This document shows positions 1 through 9,717 of a stretch of DNA of 64,000 nucleotides, piece after piece; within the stretch, counting starts at the first letter, position 1; each line of letters starts with the position of its first letter. Source of the DNA: Nitrospirales bacterium. GTDB taxonomy: Bacteria > Nitrospirota > Nitrospiria > Nitrospirales > UBA8639. The stretch spans positions 1 to 64,000 of the forward strand of contig BQIV01000002.1 in the NCBI GenBank assembly GCA_021604005.1, in the 5' to 3' direction. The position numbers were made by a program, and so were the translations under genes. The notes under the pieces were generated by a model. It made no database searches, had not been told where the DNA came from, and was given only the letters and a program-made list of their open reading frames with translations.

Positions 1-203
1 CAAGCCCGCCCAGTATGAGAGGCGTTTACTCAGCGGACTCTAGCGAAACCTCATCCGTTCTCAGGGAATACACATGCCCAATCGAACGCAAGCACACACG
101 TCAACCAGATGAAAGAGTCGTGGCACGGCTAGAGCCTGCAGACGTCAGATCATATGTATTGAGAAAAAGTTAAAATACAATAGGACAACAACACCTCCTA
201 CAC

Positions 204-1295
204 CTACTCAAAAATACGGTGCAAAAGCTCCAGGAAATCCTTCTCGCCTTTCTCAACGTTCGTCTCAAGACATATGGCCCAAATGTTCTCCTTGCCCTGC
301 AGCAACGGAAAAACTTTCACTCCGTCTTTTTCAGTTGTTAATACGACATCCACATCGTGTTGTTGCGCATGTGCATAAATGGTTTCCACGTGTATCGCTG
401 AATACGGAAAATGATCAGAAAACTCGAACTCATGAACGATCGTCACCCCCATGCATTCGACTGCTCGACGAAATGACGAAGCATTGCCAATACCGCTAAA
501 CATGACGACCCGCTTTCCATGAAGCCAGTCGCTAGATCTCACTTCTTGTGTCGCGATATTCATCAACGTTGGCGTATGGAATGCAATATGAATAGGAGAC
601 ACGGAATGACCAATGGCCGACTGAAGAGGCTGAATGGTATCTAAAGCCTGTAGAGTCTGATTCGCACGCGTAAGAAGAATCGCCGTGGCTCGTCGAGCGG
701 CGAACAGGGGCTCCCGTAGCCGTCCTCTTGGTAACAGAGCTGCCAAGCCTTGTTGATCTAGAGCATCAATCAACAGAAGATTACAGTCTCGATAGAGTCG
801 TAAATGCTGAAAGCCATCATCAAGCAGAAAACAATCAACATCGAATCGCGCCAGAACCCAGAGCCCCAGTTTATACCGATCGCTTCCAACCGCAATCACC
901 GCTCCAGGACAGCGCTGCGCCATTAAAAACGGCTCATCACCCACATCCCCCGGACTCACGAGACACTCATGACCATCCGACACAAGCACACAGTCCGCTG
1001 TGGAGGTTCGACGATATCCACGACTCAAGATTCCAACGCGTTTTCCATTCGCACGTAACCAACGTGCCAACCATATCACCACTGGAGTTTTTCCGGTTCC
1101 ACCAACCGTCAAGTTCCCCACACTAATCACAGGACACGGGAGACGAGACTCTCGTAACCAGCCCTTCTCATATAGCTTTTCTCGCGTCTGAACAACCAGG
1201 CCATAGGGCAGGGTTAGCATGGTGAGTACACCAGGGCAATGACGGTGCAACCACGAAGCACTTTTCTCTGCATGCATGCTAGCATCCAACATCAT
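204..1295 (-). CDS. lpxK: Tetraacyldisaccharide 4'-kinase
   Basis: Phosphorylates the 4' position of the lipid A disaccharide on the inner face of the cytoplasmic membrane. The 363-residue protein has the family's hydrophobic N-terminus (PYGLVV, then [10 protein letters not shown]), the Walker A-like segment [12 protein letters not shown] near residue 62, SRGYRR, and the conserved [11 protein letters not shown]. Length is normal for LpxK. It is the last gene of the minus-strand lipid A block, 33 bases after waaA. The 203 bases beyond its stop hold no recognisable gene or terminator. Confidence 0.95.
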   Translation of the reverse strand: MMLDASMHAEKSASWLHRHCPGVLTMLTLPYGLVVQTREKLYEKGWLRESRLPCPVISVGNLTVGGTGKTPVVIWLARWLRANGKRVGILSRGYRRTSTADCVLVSDGHECLVSPGDVGDEPFLMAQRCPGAVIAVGSDRYKLGLWVLARFDVDCFLLDDGFQHLRLYRDCNLLLIDALDQQGLAALLPRGRLREPLFAARRATAILLTRANQTLQALDTIQPLQSAIGHSVSPIHIAFHTPTLMNIATQEVRSSDWLHGKRVVMFSGIGNASSFRRAVECMGVTIVHEFEFSDHFPYSAIHVETIYAHAQQHDVDVVLTTEKDGVKVFPLLQGKENIWAICLETNVEKGEKDFLELLHRIFE

Positions 1296-1328
1296 GACAG
1301 TGTCCGAACTGTACTGAGAATGGTTTAC

Positions 1329-2708
1329 TTACGCCCTACCAACAACATGCCCTGCCGACGTCTCTGCGTGAATTTCATTAAGGATAGGGACAATTGCTTG
1401 GATCATGTGAAGGTTTTTCTTGACGACTCCGCGATGCGCCGCAAGCGCTTGCTGCGCGGCATGCCCAGCGCGAGTACTCCATGATACATCGTCATGAGCT
1501 ATTGTGATCCGATTGAACAGTTCATCCTCGTCTTGGACTTCAATTCCACCTCTGGCTTCTCGTAATATCCTTGCCACCTCGGCACAATGATCCGTATGGG
1601 GCCCAAAGAATACCGGCACCCCATGCTGTGCCGGCTCCAAGAGATTATGGCCTCCAATTGGCGTTAACGTTCCTCCAACAAACGCAATCCATCCCAAGGC
1701 ATAGATTGAGGCAAGCTCCCCCCTCGTATCAAGCAGAATGACTCGTGGCGTCCGCGCTGCATCCGTATGTCCATGATGACTCTGCACACGACTCCTTCGA
1801 GAACAAAGAAAGCCGTGACGTATGATAGTGTCTTCAACCTGTTGGCTACGCTCAATATGACGAGGAGCCATGAGCAACACCAACGACGGCACAGTATCAC
1901 ACAACCGCCTGTAGCAACGGAGAAGCTGCTCTTCCTCTTCAGGATGTGTACTACCTGCCACAAATAATTTTTCGTCCGGCGCAAGACCAAGCATAGAACG
2001 TGACACCGATTCAGGATGTTGCGTTGATTGCTCCTCGATAGAATCAAATTTCATATTTCCACTATTTCGAACAGTATCAGGATTGGCCCCGAGATTGATC
2101 AGACGTTGTGCATCTCGCTCAGACTGCATGAGACAGAGAGTCAGGGAAGATAACACCTGCCCCATGAACCGTCGAATGCGATAATACCGTTGATAGGAAT
2201 TTGAAGACAGTCGCCCATTCACAAGAATCGTTGGTATGTGTTGCTTGGCCATAGACCGTAGGAGATTGGGCCACAATTCAGTTTCGACAACAAGGAACGC
2301 TGCTGGCTGCAAGGCACGAATGTAGGCCCGTACCGCCCAGGGAAAATCGACAGGGCAATAGCAATGCTGAGCGATATCACATAATTGTCGCTCAACGGCC
2401 TCGCGTCCTGTCTCGGTGACAGTCGAGATCACCAGCGAACAATTGGGAGACTGCTCATGCAAGGCTTTCACAAATGGAACCACCGCCGTCACTTCTCCTA
2501 AGGAGACGGCATGAATCCAAATGACGGGGGCAGGTACGTGTTTAAGATTGACTGGAACTCGTCCCAAACGTTGTAGAAGGCCGCGACGACATCGTGGTTT
2601 GGCTAGGAGCCCCAGTACGATAAGGGGCGACGCGATCAACAGAAAAACATTGTACAAGAAGTACGCCACCACACCCCTCACACATGACAACAATATATGG
2701 CACCACAA
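1329..2708 (-). CDS. waaA: 3-deoxy-D-manno-octulosonic acid (Kdo) transferase
   Basis: Transfers Kdo from CMP-Kdo to lipid IVA, a GT30 enzyme anchored by one N-terminal membrane segment (about residues 14-34). The catalytic-glutamate segment IHAVSLGEVTA lies near residue 66, and the C-terminal Rossmann half shows APRHIER and GGHNLLEPAQHGVPVFFGP. The longest frame opens with TTG at 2708; a GTG a few codons further in is possible, and the ribosome site does not decide between them. It sits between the acyltransferase and lpxK in the lipid A operon. Confidence 0.93.
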   Translation of the reverse strand: MWCHILLSCVRGVVAYFLYNVFLLIASPLIVLGLLAKPRCRRGLLQRLGRVPVNLKHVPAPVIWIHAVSLGEVTAVVPFVKALHEQSPNCSLVISTVTETGREAVERQLCDIAQHCYCPVDFPWAVRAYIRALQPAAFLVVETELWPNLLRSMAKQHIPTILVNGRLSSNSYQRYYRIRRFMGQVLSSLTLCLMQSERDAQRLINLGANPDTVRNSGNMKFDSIEEQSTQHPESVSRSMLGLAPDEKLFVAGSTHPEEEEQLLRCYRRLCDTVPSLVLLMAPRHIERSQQVEDTIIRHGFLCSRRSRVQSHHGHTDAARTPRVILLDTRGELASIYALGWIAFVGGTLTPIGGHNLLEPAQHGVPVFFGPHTDHCAEVARILREARGGIEVQDEDELFNRITIAHDDVSWSTRAGHAAQQALAAHRGVVKKNLHMIQAIVPILNEIHAETSAGHVVGRA

Positions 2709-2779
2709 CCGGCCAGAGAATAAACAATGAAGGGCAATGGACTCAACAAATCCGTCAAGCAGCCAATGCTGGCCAAACC

Positions 2780-3444
2780 CTAGAGCTCAGCCATATCGGC
2801 ATCGGCTTCGAGGGTGATCGTAACCAATGTGCGTTCAAGTTCAAGACGTTTGGCTTCAAGCACTTCGCGAGAGGACGTGGGGTCAACCCAAATGGGAGCC
2901 CCCCAAATAAACAACGCTTTCGAGGCAGGGTACGGGACCATAAATTGGTCCCAACTGGAGAAAAGTTTTTTTTTGAGTACGCCACGGTCACTGGAACAAT
3001 GGGTTGTCCCGTCATCTTCGCGAGATGAATCACACCGTTCTGCACGTTCCACTTGGGCCCCTTGGGACCATCGGGCGTGACGACAAGATCCGCACCACGT
3101 CGTCCATGACGAACCAATTGCCGAAGCGCTGTAGTCCCACCCCTCGTTGTTGATCCTCGCGCCGATCGAAAACCCAATCGGCTCACGATGCGGTGAATAA
3201 GTTCCCCATCCCGATGTTGACTAATTAAAATATAGGCCAGGTTTCCACGATACACCAACGGCATCATACATTGCCGACCATGCCAAAATGCAAAAATAAT
3301 GGACTTCCCTTCACCATACAGCGCATGCACAGAATCCTCACCCCGTTTCCTCACATCCAATGTACGGCCAAGCCATTGAATAAGTTTGGCTCCAACAACT
3401 GGAACAAGATGAAGCTTTATCCATTGAGAAGCGGACATCATCAT
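2780..3444 (-). CDS. Lysophospholipid acyltransferase family protein (DUF374), frameshifted
   Basis: DUF374 acyltransferases act on phospholipid or lipid A precursors at the membrane. The N-terminal part is in one frame: FAFWHGRQCMMPL, ISQHRDGELI, RGSTTRGG and VVTPDGPKGP are all family motifs. After residue about 158 (AYSKK) that frame runs into nonsense-like sequence ending at 2755. The adjacent frame continues the family's usual C-terminus (SSWDQFMVPYPASKALFIWG, then a helical tail with LEAKRLELERTL) to a stop at 2780. The switch falls in nine A's (T's on the plus strand, 2966-2974). One extra A would restore a protein of about 221 residues, the normal length. Its start overlaps the msbA stop. 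Read literally in one frame it would be 2755-3444, 229 residues. Confidence 0.85.
2966..2974 (-). other. Nine-A homopolymer at the frameshift point
   Basis: Nine consecutive T's on the plus strand (A's in the mRNA sense) lie exactly where the acyltransferase changes reading frame. Such tracts are known sites of replication slippage, RNA-polymerase slippage and sequencing indels. Confidence 0.85.
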
Positions 3445-5201
3445 GAGACCGTATTTGGAACAAACGGGGTCATTGGCGTATGTTCAAATTGCGTCTGATA
3501 GAGTCGAGTATAGATCCCACCGTGCTTGAGCAATTCCGTATGCGTACCTATTTCGACAAGATTTCCATGTTCAAGAACCACAATGCGGTCAGCATGCTGA
3601 ACGGTTGAAAGCCTGTGAGCAATCACCAACGTCGTTCGATGACTCATTAAATTCGCCAATGCGGCCTGGACAAGCCGTTCAGACTCAGAGTCCAACGCCG
3701 AGGTTGCCTCATCAAGAATTAAGATAGGTGGGTCGCGCAAAATCGCTCGTGCAATCGCTAACCGTTGCCGCTGTCCACCGGAAAGCTTCACCCCATCTTC
3801 CCCGACCAGCGTATCTAATTGCTTCGGGAGTTGCTCAATAAACTCCCAGGCAAACGCGGAGGTCGCGGCATCGATAATTTCGGCGTCGTTGGCATCTGGA
3901 CGTCCATACGCAATGTTATGTCGTATCGTATCATCGAAGAGCACCGTTTCTTGCGAGACAATGCCGATTTGACGTCGCAAGGACACTCGACTGGCTTCAC
4001 GCACATCCTGTCCATCGATCAAGAGCATGCCATCTGACGGGCGATAGAATCGTGGAACCAAGCTGACGAGCGTCGACTTTCCGCTCCCGCTGCTTCCGAC
4101 AAGGGCCACGACCTCTCCAACTTGAATCGTTAATGAAACATGCTCTAGAGCAGGCTGATCACTACCTTCATAGGAAAATGTCACATCTCGAAACTCTAAT
4201 GAGCGTGCAATGGGAGAGAGCGTTGCCTTCCCGTCGTCACGATCAAACTCGGTTTCCAGATCCAAAACATCAAAAACTCGCTTTGATGCAGCCAGGGCAC
4301 GTTGAATCGTTTGATTCGCCCCTGAAAGACGCCGAATTGGAGCATAGGCCATAAACATCGCGGCAAAAAATGAAGAAAACTCTCCAGGCGTCATCGCCCC
4401 GATACTTATCAGATGTCCCCCATACCAGGTAATGACCATTGTGCCACACACTCCAATGATTTCCATAAGAGGTGATGACAACGCGGAAACCTGTGCGGAC
4501 TTTTGGCTTGCCGATCGATAGTCTCGATTCGTCACGTCAAATCGCTGCGCTTCGGACTCCTCCCGCCCATAGGCTTTCACAAGACGAATTCCCGAAAAGG
4601 CTTCTTTGAGGACGGCCGCCATATCCCCCATACTTTCCTGGCCTCGTGTCGCGAGCTTCCTTAATCGTTTTCCAATACGAACAATCACGAATGCCGAAGC
4701 AGGAAGGAGAAACAACATAACGATCGCCAATTTCCAGCTCTGGTAAAATACCACGCCTAACAGGGCCACAAACGTCAACCCTTGCTGAAAGAGATCTTTC
4801 ATGATACTCGGAATAGCATTAGCCATTTCATTCACATCGCTGATCACGCGTGCCACTAATCGCCCCGAGGCATTTACATCATGAAACCTCACAGGTAAGC
4901 GCACGACGTGGACAAATAATTGATGCCGCACATCCGCCACAATCCAGTTCCCGACATAACTCATCAGGTAGGCCTGCCCATACGCAAAACTGGCTTTCAC
5001 AATCGCCACTCCCAGAATAATGGCTGGAAGCACACGAAACCAATACGCATCCTGCTCGATAAAGATACCATCCATGAGCGGCTGAACAAGCCACGCATAC
5101 ACCGCCTGTAAACACGCAACACCAATTGAGCACAATAAGGCCGCGACTAAACGAACACGATAGGCATGCACATATCGAAGCAGACGGAGGAAGGTGGTCA
5201 C
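3441..5201 (-). CDS. msbA: Lipid A export ATP-binding/permease protein
   Basis: Half-size ABC exporter that flips core lipid A across the inner membrane. It has six N-terminal membrane helices (about residues 1-310), then a nucleotide-binding domain with Walker A GSSGSGKST, signature LSGGQRQRLAIARAI, Walker B ILILDEATSALD and the H-loop in LVIAHRL. I chose GTG at 5201: it is preceded by a good GGAGG site and overlaps the lpxB stop as GTGA. A longer frame reaches an ATG at 5225, inside lpxB. The protein is 586 residues, normal for MsbA. Confidence 0.93.
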   Translation of the reverse strand: MTTFLRLLRYVHAYRVRLVAALLCSIGVACLQAVYAWLVQPLMDGIFIEQDAYWFRVLPAIILGVAIVKASFAYGQAYLMSYVGNWIVADVRHQLFVHVVRLPVRFHDVNASGRLVARVISDVNEMANAIPSIMKDLFQQGLTFVALLGVVFYQSWKLAIVMLFLLPASAFVIVRIGKRLRKLATRGQESMGDMAAVLKEAFSGIRLVKAYGREESEAQRFDVTNRDYRSASQKSAQVSALSSPLMEIIGVCGTMVITWYGGHLISIGAMTPGEFSSFFAAMFMAYAPIRRLSGANQTIQRALAASKRVFDVLDLETEFDRDDGKATLSPIARSLEFRDVTFSYEGSDQPALEHVSLTIQVGEVVALVGSSGSGKSTLVSLVPRFYRPSDGMLLIDGQDVREASRVSLRRQIGIVSQETVLFDDTIRHNIAYGRPDANDAEIIDAATSAFAWEFIEQLPKQLDTLVGEDGVKLSGGQRQRLAIARAILRDPPILILDEATSALDSESERLVQAALANLMSHRTTLVIAHRLSTVQHADRIVVLEHGNLVEIGTHTELLKHGGIYTRLYQTQFEHTPMTPFVPNTVS

Positions 5202-6340
5202 GCTTCCACCTCCGCCAGCACACATTCTGCTGCGCGGCGAGACGCTCCGGGATCACCCAAGGCCTCTCGAACGTCTTGAAAGGATCGCCGCATGTCTTCA
5301 AGCAACTGCGGATTATGCAAGAGACGAAGCGCTTCGGGAACCAAATGCTTGACCGTCATGTCATGCTGAATAAACTCAGGCACAATACGGCGTCCCGCCA
5401 CAATATTGACTAAGCCGATATAGGGTATTTTTATTAACAGGCGTGCCACCGCGTAGGTCAACCATGGGACGCGATAGAGGACGAGCATAGGCGTACCAAT
5501 AATAGCTGCCTGCAGTGTTGCCGTTCCAGAGGCCACAAATAACAGATCGGCGGCCGCCATGACTTCGTTGGGCTGATTGTCAACGACAGAAATCTGTAAA
5601 CTCTTAAAGCCCTTGATTTTATCATGAATGCCGGCATGCGACACGGACGATGACTTGGCAATGGTAATGTGAATGTCAGGGAATGCTTTCTTCACTTCCC
5701 ACGCAGCCTCGAGCATTGTCGGGAGACAACGCTCCACTTCGTGTTCCCGGCTTCCAGGGAGCAGGCCTAAGACGCGCGCGCCCTTTGGAACGTGTAATTG
5801 CTGTCGAACGATGGTTTGGTCATAGGACGCATCCACCTCATCCAATAGTGGATGTCCCACAAAGTTGCAGGGCACCCCAGCCTGACGGTACAACGACTCT
5901 TCAAATGGAAAAATGACTAACATACGACTCACGGCACGCTGTATCACATTCAGGCGACGTGCTCCCCATGCCCATATTTGCGGGGCAATGTAGTAGATGA
6001 CATGCTGATTGGCTTTCACCGCCGTTTTGGCTAAACGAAGATTCATACCTGGACTATCAATCAACACCACGGCATCATACGTTTCTTCCCTCAATATCTT
6101 TTTTAATCGCCGTAACAGCTGTACCCCTCGACGTAACTGCGTCAATCCAGGTACGCCAATGGCATCAACCGATTCAATGCCGGGAAGTAAACGCACGCCT
6201 TCAGCGGACATGCGTTGACCGCCAACACCATCAATGTGAATCTGGGAATGTAAACGATAGAGCTCTTTAGCGAGATTCGCGCCGTGCAAATCACCTGACG
6301 CCTCTCCAGTCACAATGAGAATTCGTGGTGAGGATTTCAC
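5198..6340 (-). CDS. lpxB: Lipid-A-disaccharide synthase
   Basis: GT19 enzyme that joins UDP-2,3-diacylglucosamine to lipid X to form the lipid A disaccharide on the cytoplasmic face of the membrane. Family marks in order: VTGEASGDLHGANL at the N-terminus, DGVGGQRM, VLIDSPGMNLRLAK, YYIAPQIWAWG and LLPGSREHEV, then ASGTATLQAAIIGTPMLVLY in the donor-binding half. The 380 residues match the usual length. It lies 19 bases after the Gfo/Idh gene and is translationally coupled to msbA. Confidence 0.96.
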   Translation of the reverse strand: MKSSPRILIVTGEASGDLHGANLAKELYRLHSQIHIDGVGGQRMSAEGVRLLPGIESVDAIGVPGLTQLRRGVQLLRRLKKILREETYDAVVLIDSPGMNLRLAKTAVKANQHVIYYIAPQIWAWGARRLNVIQRAVSRMLVIFPFEESLYRQAGVPCNFVGHPLLDEVDASYDQTIVRQQLHVPKGARVLGLLPGSREHEVERCLPTMLEAAWEVKKAFPDIHITIAKSSSVSHAGIHDKIKGFKSLQISVVDNQPNEVMAAADLLFVASGTATLQAAIIGTPMLVLYRVPWLTYAVARLLIKIPYIGLVNIVAGRRIVPEFIQHDMTVKHLVPEALRLLHNPQLLEDMRRSFQDVREALGDPGASRRAAECVLAEVEA

Positions 6341-6359
6341 AATCGTCTACGTACAGAGA

Positions 6360-7325
6360 TCAGTCTCTCGACTCTTTCGATGAGGTCGCGGCTGATGCCA
6401 CATGGATGTTCTTGAGTATTTGATGTGCGAGATCTAACGACCCGACTCCATCCTCTCCAGACACCAACGGAGTCGACTGCGAGTTGATCGCGGCGAGAAA
6501 GGCCTGCAACTCACGTTGAAGCGGCTCACCGTCTCCTCCGGAGAGTTGTTCCGTTTTCACACTGACGCCTCCATCATTCCGTCCATTTCGGCGATGGATG
6601 ACCGCTTGCCGATCCTGATAATCGATAGAAAAGTATGCCTGAGGCTGGAACACACGACACTTCCGAAGTCTCCCGGTTGAAATGCGGCTCGCCGTAAACG
6701 TCGCCACACTACCATTCGCAAACCCAATACGCGCGTTGGCAATGTCTATTTGGTCGGTGAGCACGGCTAATCCGGAGGCTTCGATCGAGACGATTGAACC
6801 GAGTTGCAACGACAAGACAATATCAAGATCATGAATCATCAAATCAAGGACCACGTCGACATCCGTTCCTCGCGGCTGAAACGGACTGAGCCGGTGACAT
6901 TCGACAAACCCGGGATTCTGAATCAACGGGCGGACGATGTCGACAATGGGATTGAAACGTTCGACATGGCCAACTTGGAGAATACACTTGTATTGTTTGG
7001 CCAACTTGACTAAGGTCCGGCCATCTTCAATCCCGGACGTAATGGGTTTTTCCACAAGTACATGCACACCAGCTTCGAGACACGCGCGGACAACCGGATA
7101 ATGTTGAGAGGTCGGAACAGCAACGCTCACCGCATCGACATCTGACAAAAGACGAGCAAACTGCGCATGGTGTTGAACATGAAATTGGGAAGCGATAGCG
7201 TGGCCTCGTGACACGTCGATATCCGAGATCGCGACAAGCCGGGCTTCAGGAAGGGCGGAATAAATTCTCGCATGATGTTGCCCTAAATGCCCAACCCCAA
7301 TCACGCCAACCTTCAGTTGATCCAT
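6360..7325 (-). CDS. Gfo/Idh/MocA family oxidoreductase in the lipid A operon
   Basis: NAD(P)-dependent sugar oxidoreductase of 321 residues. The Rossmann motif GVIGVGHLGQHHAR is at residues 7-20 and the conserved LVEKPIT at about 90-96, followed by a C-terminal Gfo/Idh beta-sheet domain. The substrate cannot be read from sequence. Its place between lpxB and lpxI suggests a role in a lipid A precursor. One known precedent is GnnA, which oxidises UDP-GlcNAc before GnnB transamination, but no GnnB-like aminotransferase is adjacent (the only DegT protein here is 48 kb away). The general family call is firm; GnnA is only a possibility. Confidence 0.88.
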   Translation of the reverse strand: MDQLKVGVIGVGHLGQHHARIYSALPEARLVAISDIDVSRGHAIASQFHVQHHAQFARLLSDVDAVSVAVPTSQHYPVVRACLEAGVHVLVEKPITSGIEDGRTLVKLAKQYKCILQVGHVERFNPIVDIVRPLIQNPGFVECHRLSPFQPRGTDVDVVLDLMIHDLDIVLSLQLGSIVSIEASGLAVLTDQIDIANARIGFANGSVATFTASRISTGRLRKCRVFQPQAYFSIDYQDRQAVIHRRNGRNDGGVSVKTEQLSGGDGEPLQRELQAFLAAINSQSTPLVSGEDGVGSLDLAHQILKNIHVASAATSSKESRD

Positions 7326-7418
7326 GTCTAATCACATGCTTTCATTGTACATCATGTACGGTGTAGACGGGGGCCGCATGCCCTTGTGTACACTCTGTCA
7401 GGAGACGGCGCAGGACCA

Positions 7419-8285
7419 TTACATCGAGACAGGTCGTCCATGTGCTGCCGATATGCCCACAATAGCAATGCGATGGGCATTGGCTTGCTCAAGCACACGA
7501 TCTCGATCAAGTACAATTGTACGCCCAGCTTCCAGAGCCAACACAGACGCCTTCGCTTCAATCATTCGTTCAACGGAAATGGGACCAATGGCGGGAAGAT
7601 CGAAGCGTAAATCTTGCGTTGGTTTACAACGCTTGACCACCACGGCATTTTTTTGGGCCAACCGCCCACCGCGCCGAATGGTTTCATCCGTTCCTTCCGC
7701 AGCTTCAACCGCCACGACGGCTCGATTTTTCACCACTACGCACTGGCCAATATCTAAGCGACCAATGTCATGGGCCATGTCCCACCCAAACTGAATATCC
7801 TCCCATTCCTTTTTGGATGGCTTTCGGTTCGTCAACACACCTTCTTCGGCAAGAATGTCTTCTAGACCAAAAGTCGAATCAATAATATGAATCCCTTCAC
7901 GTTCCAGCTCTCCGGCCACAGCACGCAGAATACCATCATCTTTCCAATCCTTGAGCCTACTCAACACCATCAAGGCACGAAGGTCGGGACTGACGGTGGA
8001 AAACACATGGGTTTTTTTGAATCCCCCAAGCATCACCGCTTGCTGAATATCATGTTTTCTGAAGGCTTGAACGACCTTATTGAATTGGCCTATTTTTACC
8101 CACTGAATCCATTCAACGGCCTGTTCGAGTTCAGCAGAGGTCTCGCCGATATGGGCAACGGCTGACACACGATAACCCAATTTTCGAACCCGCTCCGAAA
8201 AGATAATCGGGAACCGTCCATTGCCAGCAATTAAGCCGATTCGGTCATTCTTTTGCACTGTTGACGTTCTTTCAGCGTAACTCAC
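7419..8285 (-). CDS. lpxI: UDP-2,3-diacylglucosamine pyrophosphatase, LpxI type (DUF1009)
   Basis: Hydrolyses UDP-2,3-diacylglucosamine to lipid X, replacing LpxH in bacteria that lack it. The 288-residue sequence has IGLIAGNGRFPI near residue 17, MLGGFKKTHVF, a central FGLEDILAEEGVLT and the C-terminal stretch KRCKPTQDLRFDLPAIGPI. It ends with the typical VLDRDRVLEQANAHRIAIVG. The position between lpxA and lpxB is typical. A 93-base gap separates it from the oxidoreductase downstream. Confidence 0.92.
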   Translation of the reverse strand: MSYAERTSTVQKNDRIGLIAGNGRFPIIFSERVRKLGYRVSAVAHIGETSAELEQAVEWIQWVKIGQFNKVVQAFRKHDIQQAVMLGGFKKTHVFSTVSPDLRALMVLSRLKDWKDDGILRAVAGELEREGIHIIDSTFGLEDILAEEGVLTNRKPSKKEWEDIQFGWDMAHDIGRLDIGQCVVVKNRAVVAVEAAEGTDETIRRGGRLAQKNAVVVKRCKPTQDLRFDLPAIGPISVERMIEAKASVLALEAGRTIVLDRDRVLEQANAHRIAIVGISAAHGRPVSM

Positions 8286-8308
8286 ATACCCGCCGTCAGG
8301 CTTCGAGA

Positions 8309-9118
8309 CTATACTTCTTCTTCATCTAATTCTCGCGACGCGCCTCGACATGTCCCCCGGCGAGAACTCTCAATAAATGTCACAAGTTTCAAGACATCGG
8401 CGCTATGCTCATATTGGGTACGGACGAGCTTGGTCGCCTCACTGATTGAATGTTTCTGGCGAAACAGCACGTCAAAGGCGCCTTTGAGATTGGCGATACG
8501 TTCACTGCTAAACTTATAGCGCCTGAGCGCAATCGAGTTGAGTCCAAATAACCGTGCGCGATAGCCGCCCGCTGCGCGTAAAAACGGAGGGACATCGCGC
8601 CCTAAAGCCGAGCAACCTCCGACCATCGCATATTCGCCGATCCGCACATACTGATGCACCCCCACCAACCCGCCAATGACAGAATAATTCCCTATGTATA
8701 TATGCCCTGCTAGCGTTGCGGCATTGGCCATAACGATGTAATCACCTAATTCACAATCATGCGCGACATGTACATAGGCCATGAGAAAATTGTGATGGCC
8801 AATACGCGTTACACCTCCGCCAAAACTCGTGGCGCGATTGACGGTGACATATTCCCGTAAAATATTGTCATCTCCAATAACCACTTTGGTCGGTTCATCT
8901 TTATATTGGAGGTGCTGCGGAGGAGATCCGATCGATGAATACGGAAACAGTTTGCATCGCTGGCCAATTTCCGTATGGCCTTCGACATTGACATGAGCAA
9001 CCAGCTCGGTCCCCTGTCGTATTCGGACATGCTCGCCCACAATACAATACGGACCAATACTCACATTGTCGTCAATTTCGGCCTTTGGATGTACAATCGC
9101 TGTTGGATGAATGTTCAT
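8309..9118 (-). CDS. lpxA: UDP-N-acetylglucosamine acyltransferase
   Basis: First enzyme of lipid A synthesis, O-acylating UDP-GlcNAc (or its 3-amino form) with hydroxyacyl-ACP. The sequence is a left-handed beta-helix of hexapeptide repeats (IHPTAIVHPKAEIDDNVSIG onward). The catalytic histidine lies in HVAHDC (about residue 121), followed by GGLVGVHQYVRIG and DVPPFLRAAGG, then a helical C-terminus. The 269-residue length is normal. fabZ lies 22 bases upstream. Confidence 0.96.
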   Translation of the reverse strand: MNIHPTAIVHPKAEIDDNVSIGPYCIVGEHVRIRQGTELVAHVNVEGHTEIGQRCKLFPYSSIGSPPQHLQYKDEPTKVVIGDDNILREYVTVNRATSFGGGVTRIGHHNFLMAYVHVAHDCELGDYIVMANAATLAGHIYIGNYSVIGGLVGVHQYVRIGEYAMVGGCSALGRDVPPFLRAAGGYRARLFGLNSIALRRYKFSSERIANLKGAFDVLFRQKHSISEATKLVRTQYEHSADVLKLVTFIESSRRGTCRGASRELDEEEV

Positions 9119-9140
9119 ATGTTCCAGTCCATAGAACGAG

Positions 9141-9599
9141 TTATGAATGAGTGACCGATTCTTGTGTCACCATGGCGGTCATTTCGGCTTCGCAGACAAG
9201 CGTTGAATCAACGAGTATTTTTCCTTGCATTTTCCAAAAAGCAGCCTTTTGCTTCAGCACTTCAACGTCAACCGTCAATTGATCACCGGGGAATACGGGT
9301 TTTCGGAACTTGGCTTTATCGACGCCGGCAAGATACACAATCGAGCGGCCTGGCCCCTGCGCCCCCTTCAAGGCCAGGACCGCGCCGACCTGCGCCATGA
9401 CTTCTAACTGTAAGACCCCGGGCATCACCGGTTGTCCAGGAAAATGACCCGGAAAGTAGGGCTCATTGCAGGTCACATTTTTTATGCCAGTGATGCGACG
9501 ACCAGCTTCAAAGTCAATGATCTTGTCGACTAACAAAAATGGATAGCGATGCGGGAGTATGGATTGAATTTCCTGACAAGTGATTTCAAGGCCAGCCAC
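9141..9599 (-). CDS. fabZ: 3-hydroxyacyl-ACP dehydratase
   Basis: Dehydrates 3-hydroxyacyl-ACP in fatty acid elongation and competes with LpxA for the same acyl-ACP pool, which is why the two are often neighbours. The hot-dog fold protein of 152 residues has LPHRYPFLLVD and the active-site histidine in YFPGHFPGQPVMPG, followed by the glutamate in LQLEVMAQ. A GGAGGA-type ribosome site stands before the ATG at 9599. Confidence 0.96.
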   Translation of the reverse strand: MAGLEITCQEIQSILPHRYPFLLVDKIIDFEAGRRITGIKNVTCNEPYFPGHFPGQPVMPGVLQLEVMAQVGAVLALKGAQGPGRSIVYLAGVDKAKFRKPVFPGDQLTVDVEVLKQKAAFWKMQGKILVDSTLVCEAEMTAMVTQESVTHS

Positions 9600-9690
9600 A
9601 ATAATCCTCCTTCCATAACAGGTCGGATAGAGAGTAAATCCCAGGTCGATACTTGCACGAACACGTTAGCCGCGTGCGAGAAGAGACATC

Positions 9691-9717
9691 CACGACCTGG
9701 AGGACGTCCCCGTCGTG
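9691..9717 (-). terminator. Stem-loop after ompH
   Basis: CACGAC and GTCGTG arms (6 bp, perfect) enclose a GC-rich interior that can pair further. The structure begins 16 bases after the ompH stop, in the 133-base gap before fabZ. No clear U-run follows, so it may be an mRNA-processing or attenuation hairpin rather than a true terminator. Confidence 0.35.

Noticed and set aside
4879-5301. 140-codon minus-strand open frame
   Set aside because: Overlaps the msbA-lpxB junction in another frame; both of those are intact and motif-supported.
7340-7362. GTACAT-C-ATGTAC inverted repeat between lpxI and the oxidoreductase gene
   Set aside because: Short, AT-rich and without U-run or conserved context; probably chance.
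7324-7794. 156-codon plus-strand open frame
   Set aside because: Antisense to lpxI and rich in Ser/Arg/Thr; no recognisable domain or ribosome site.
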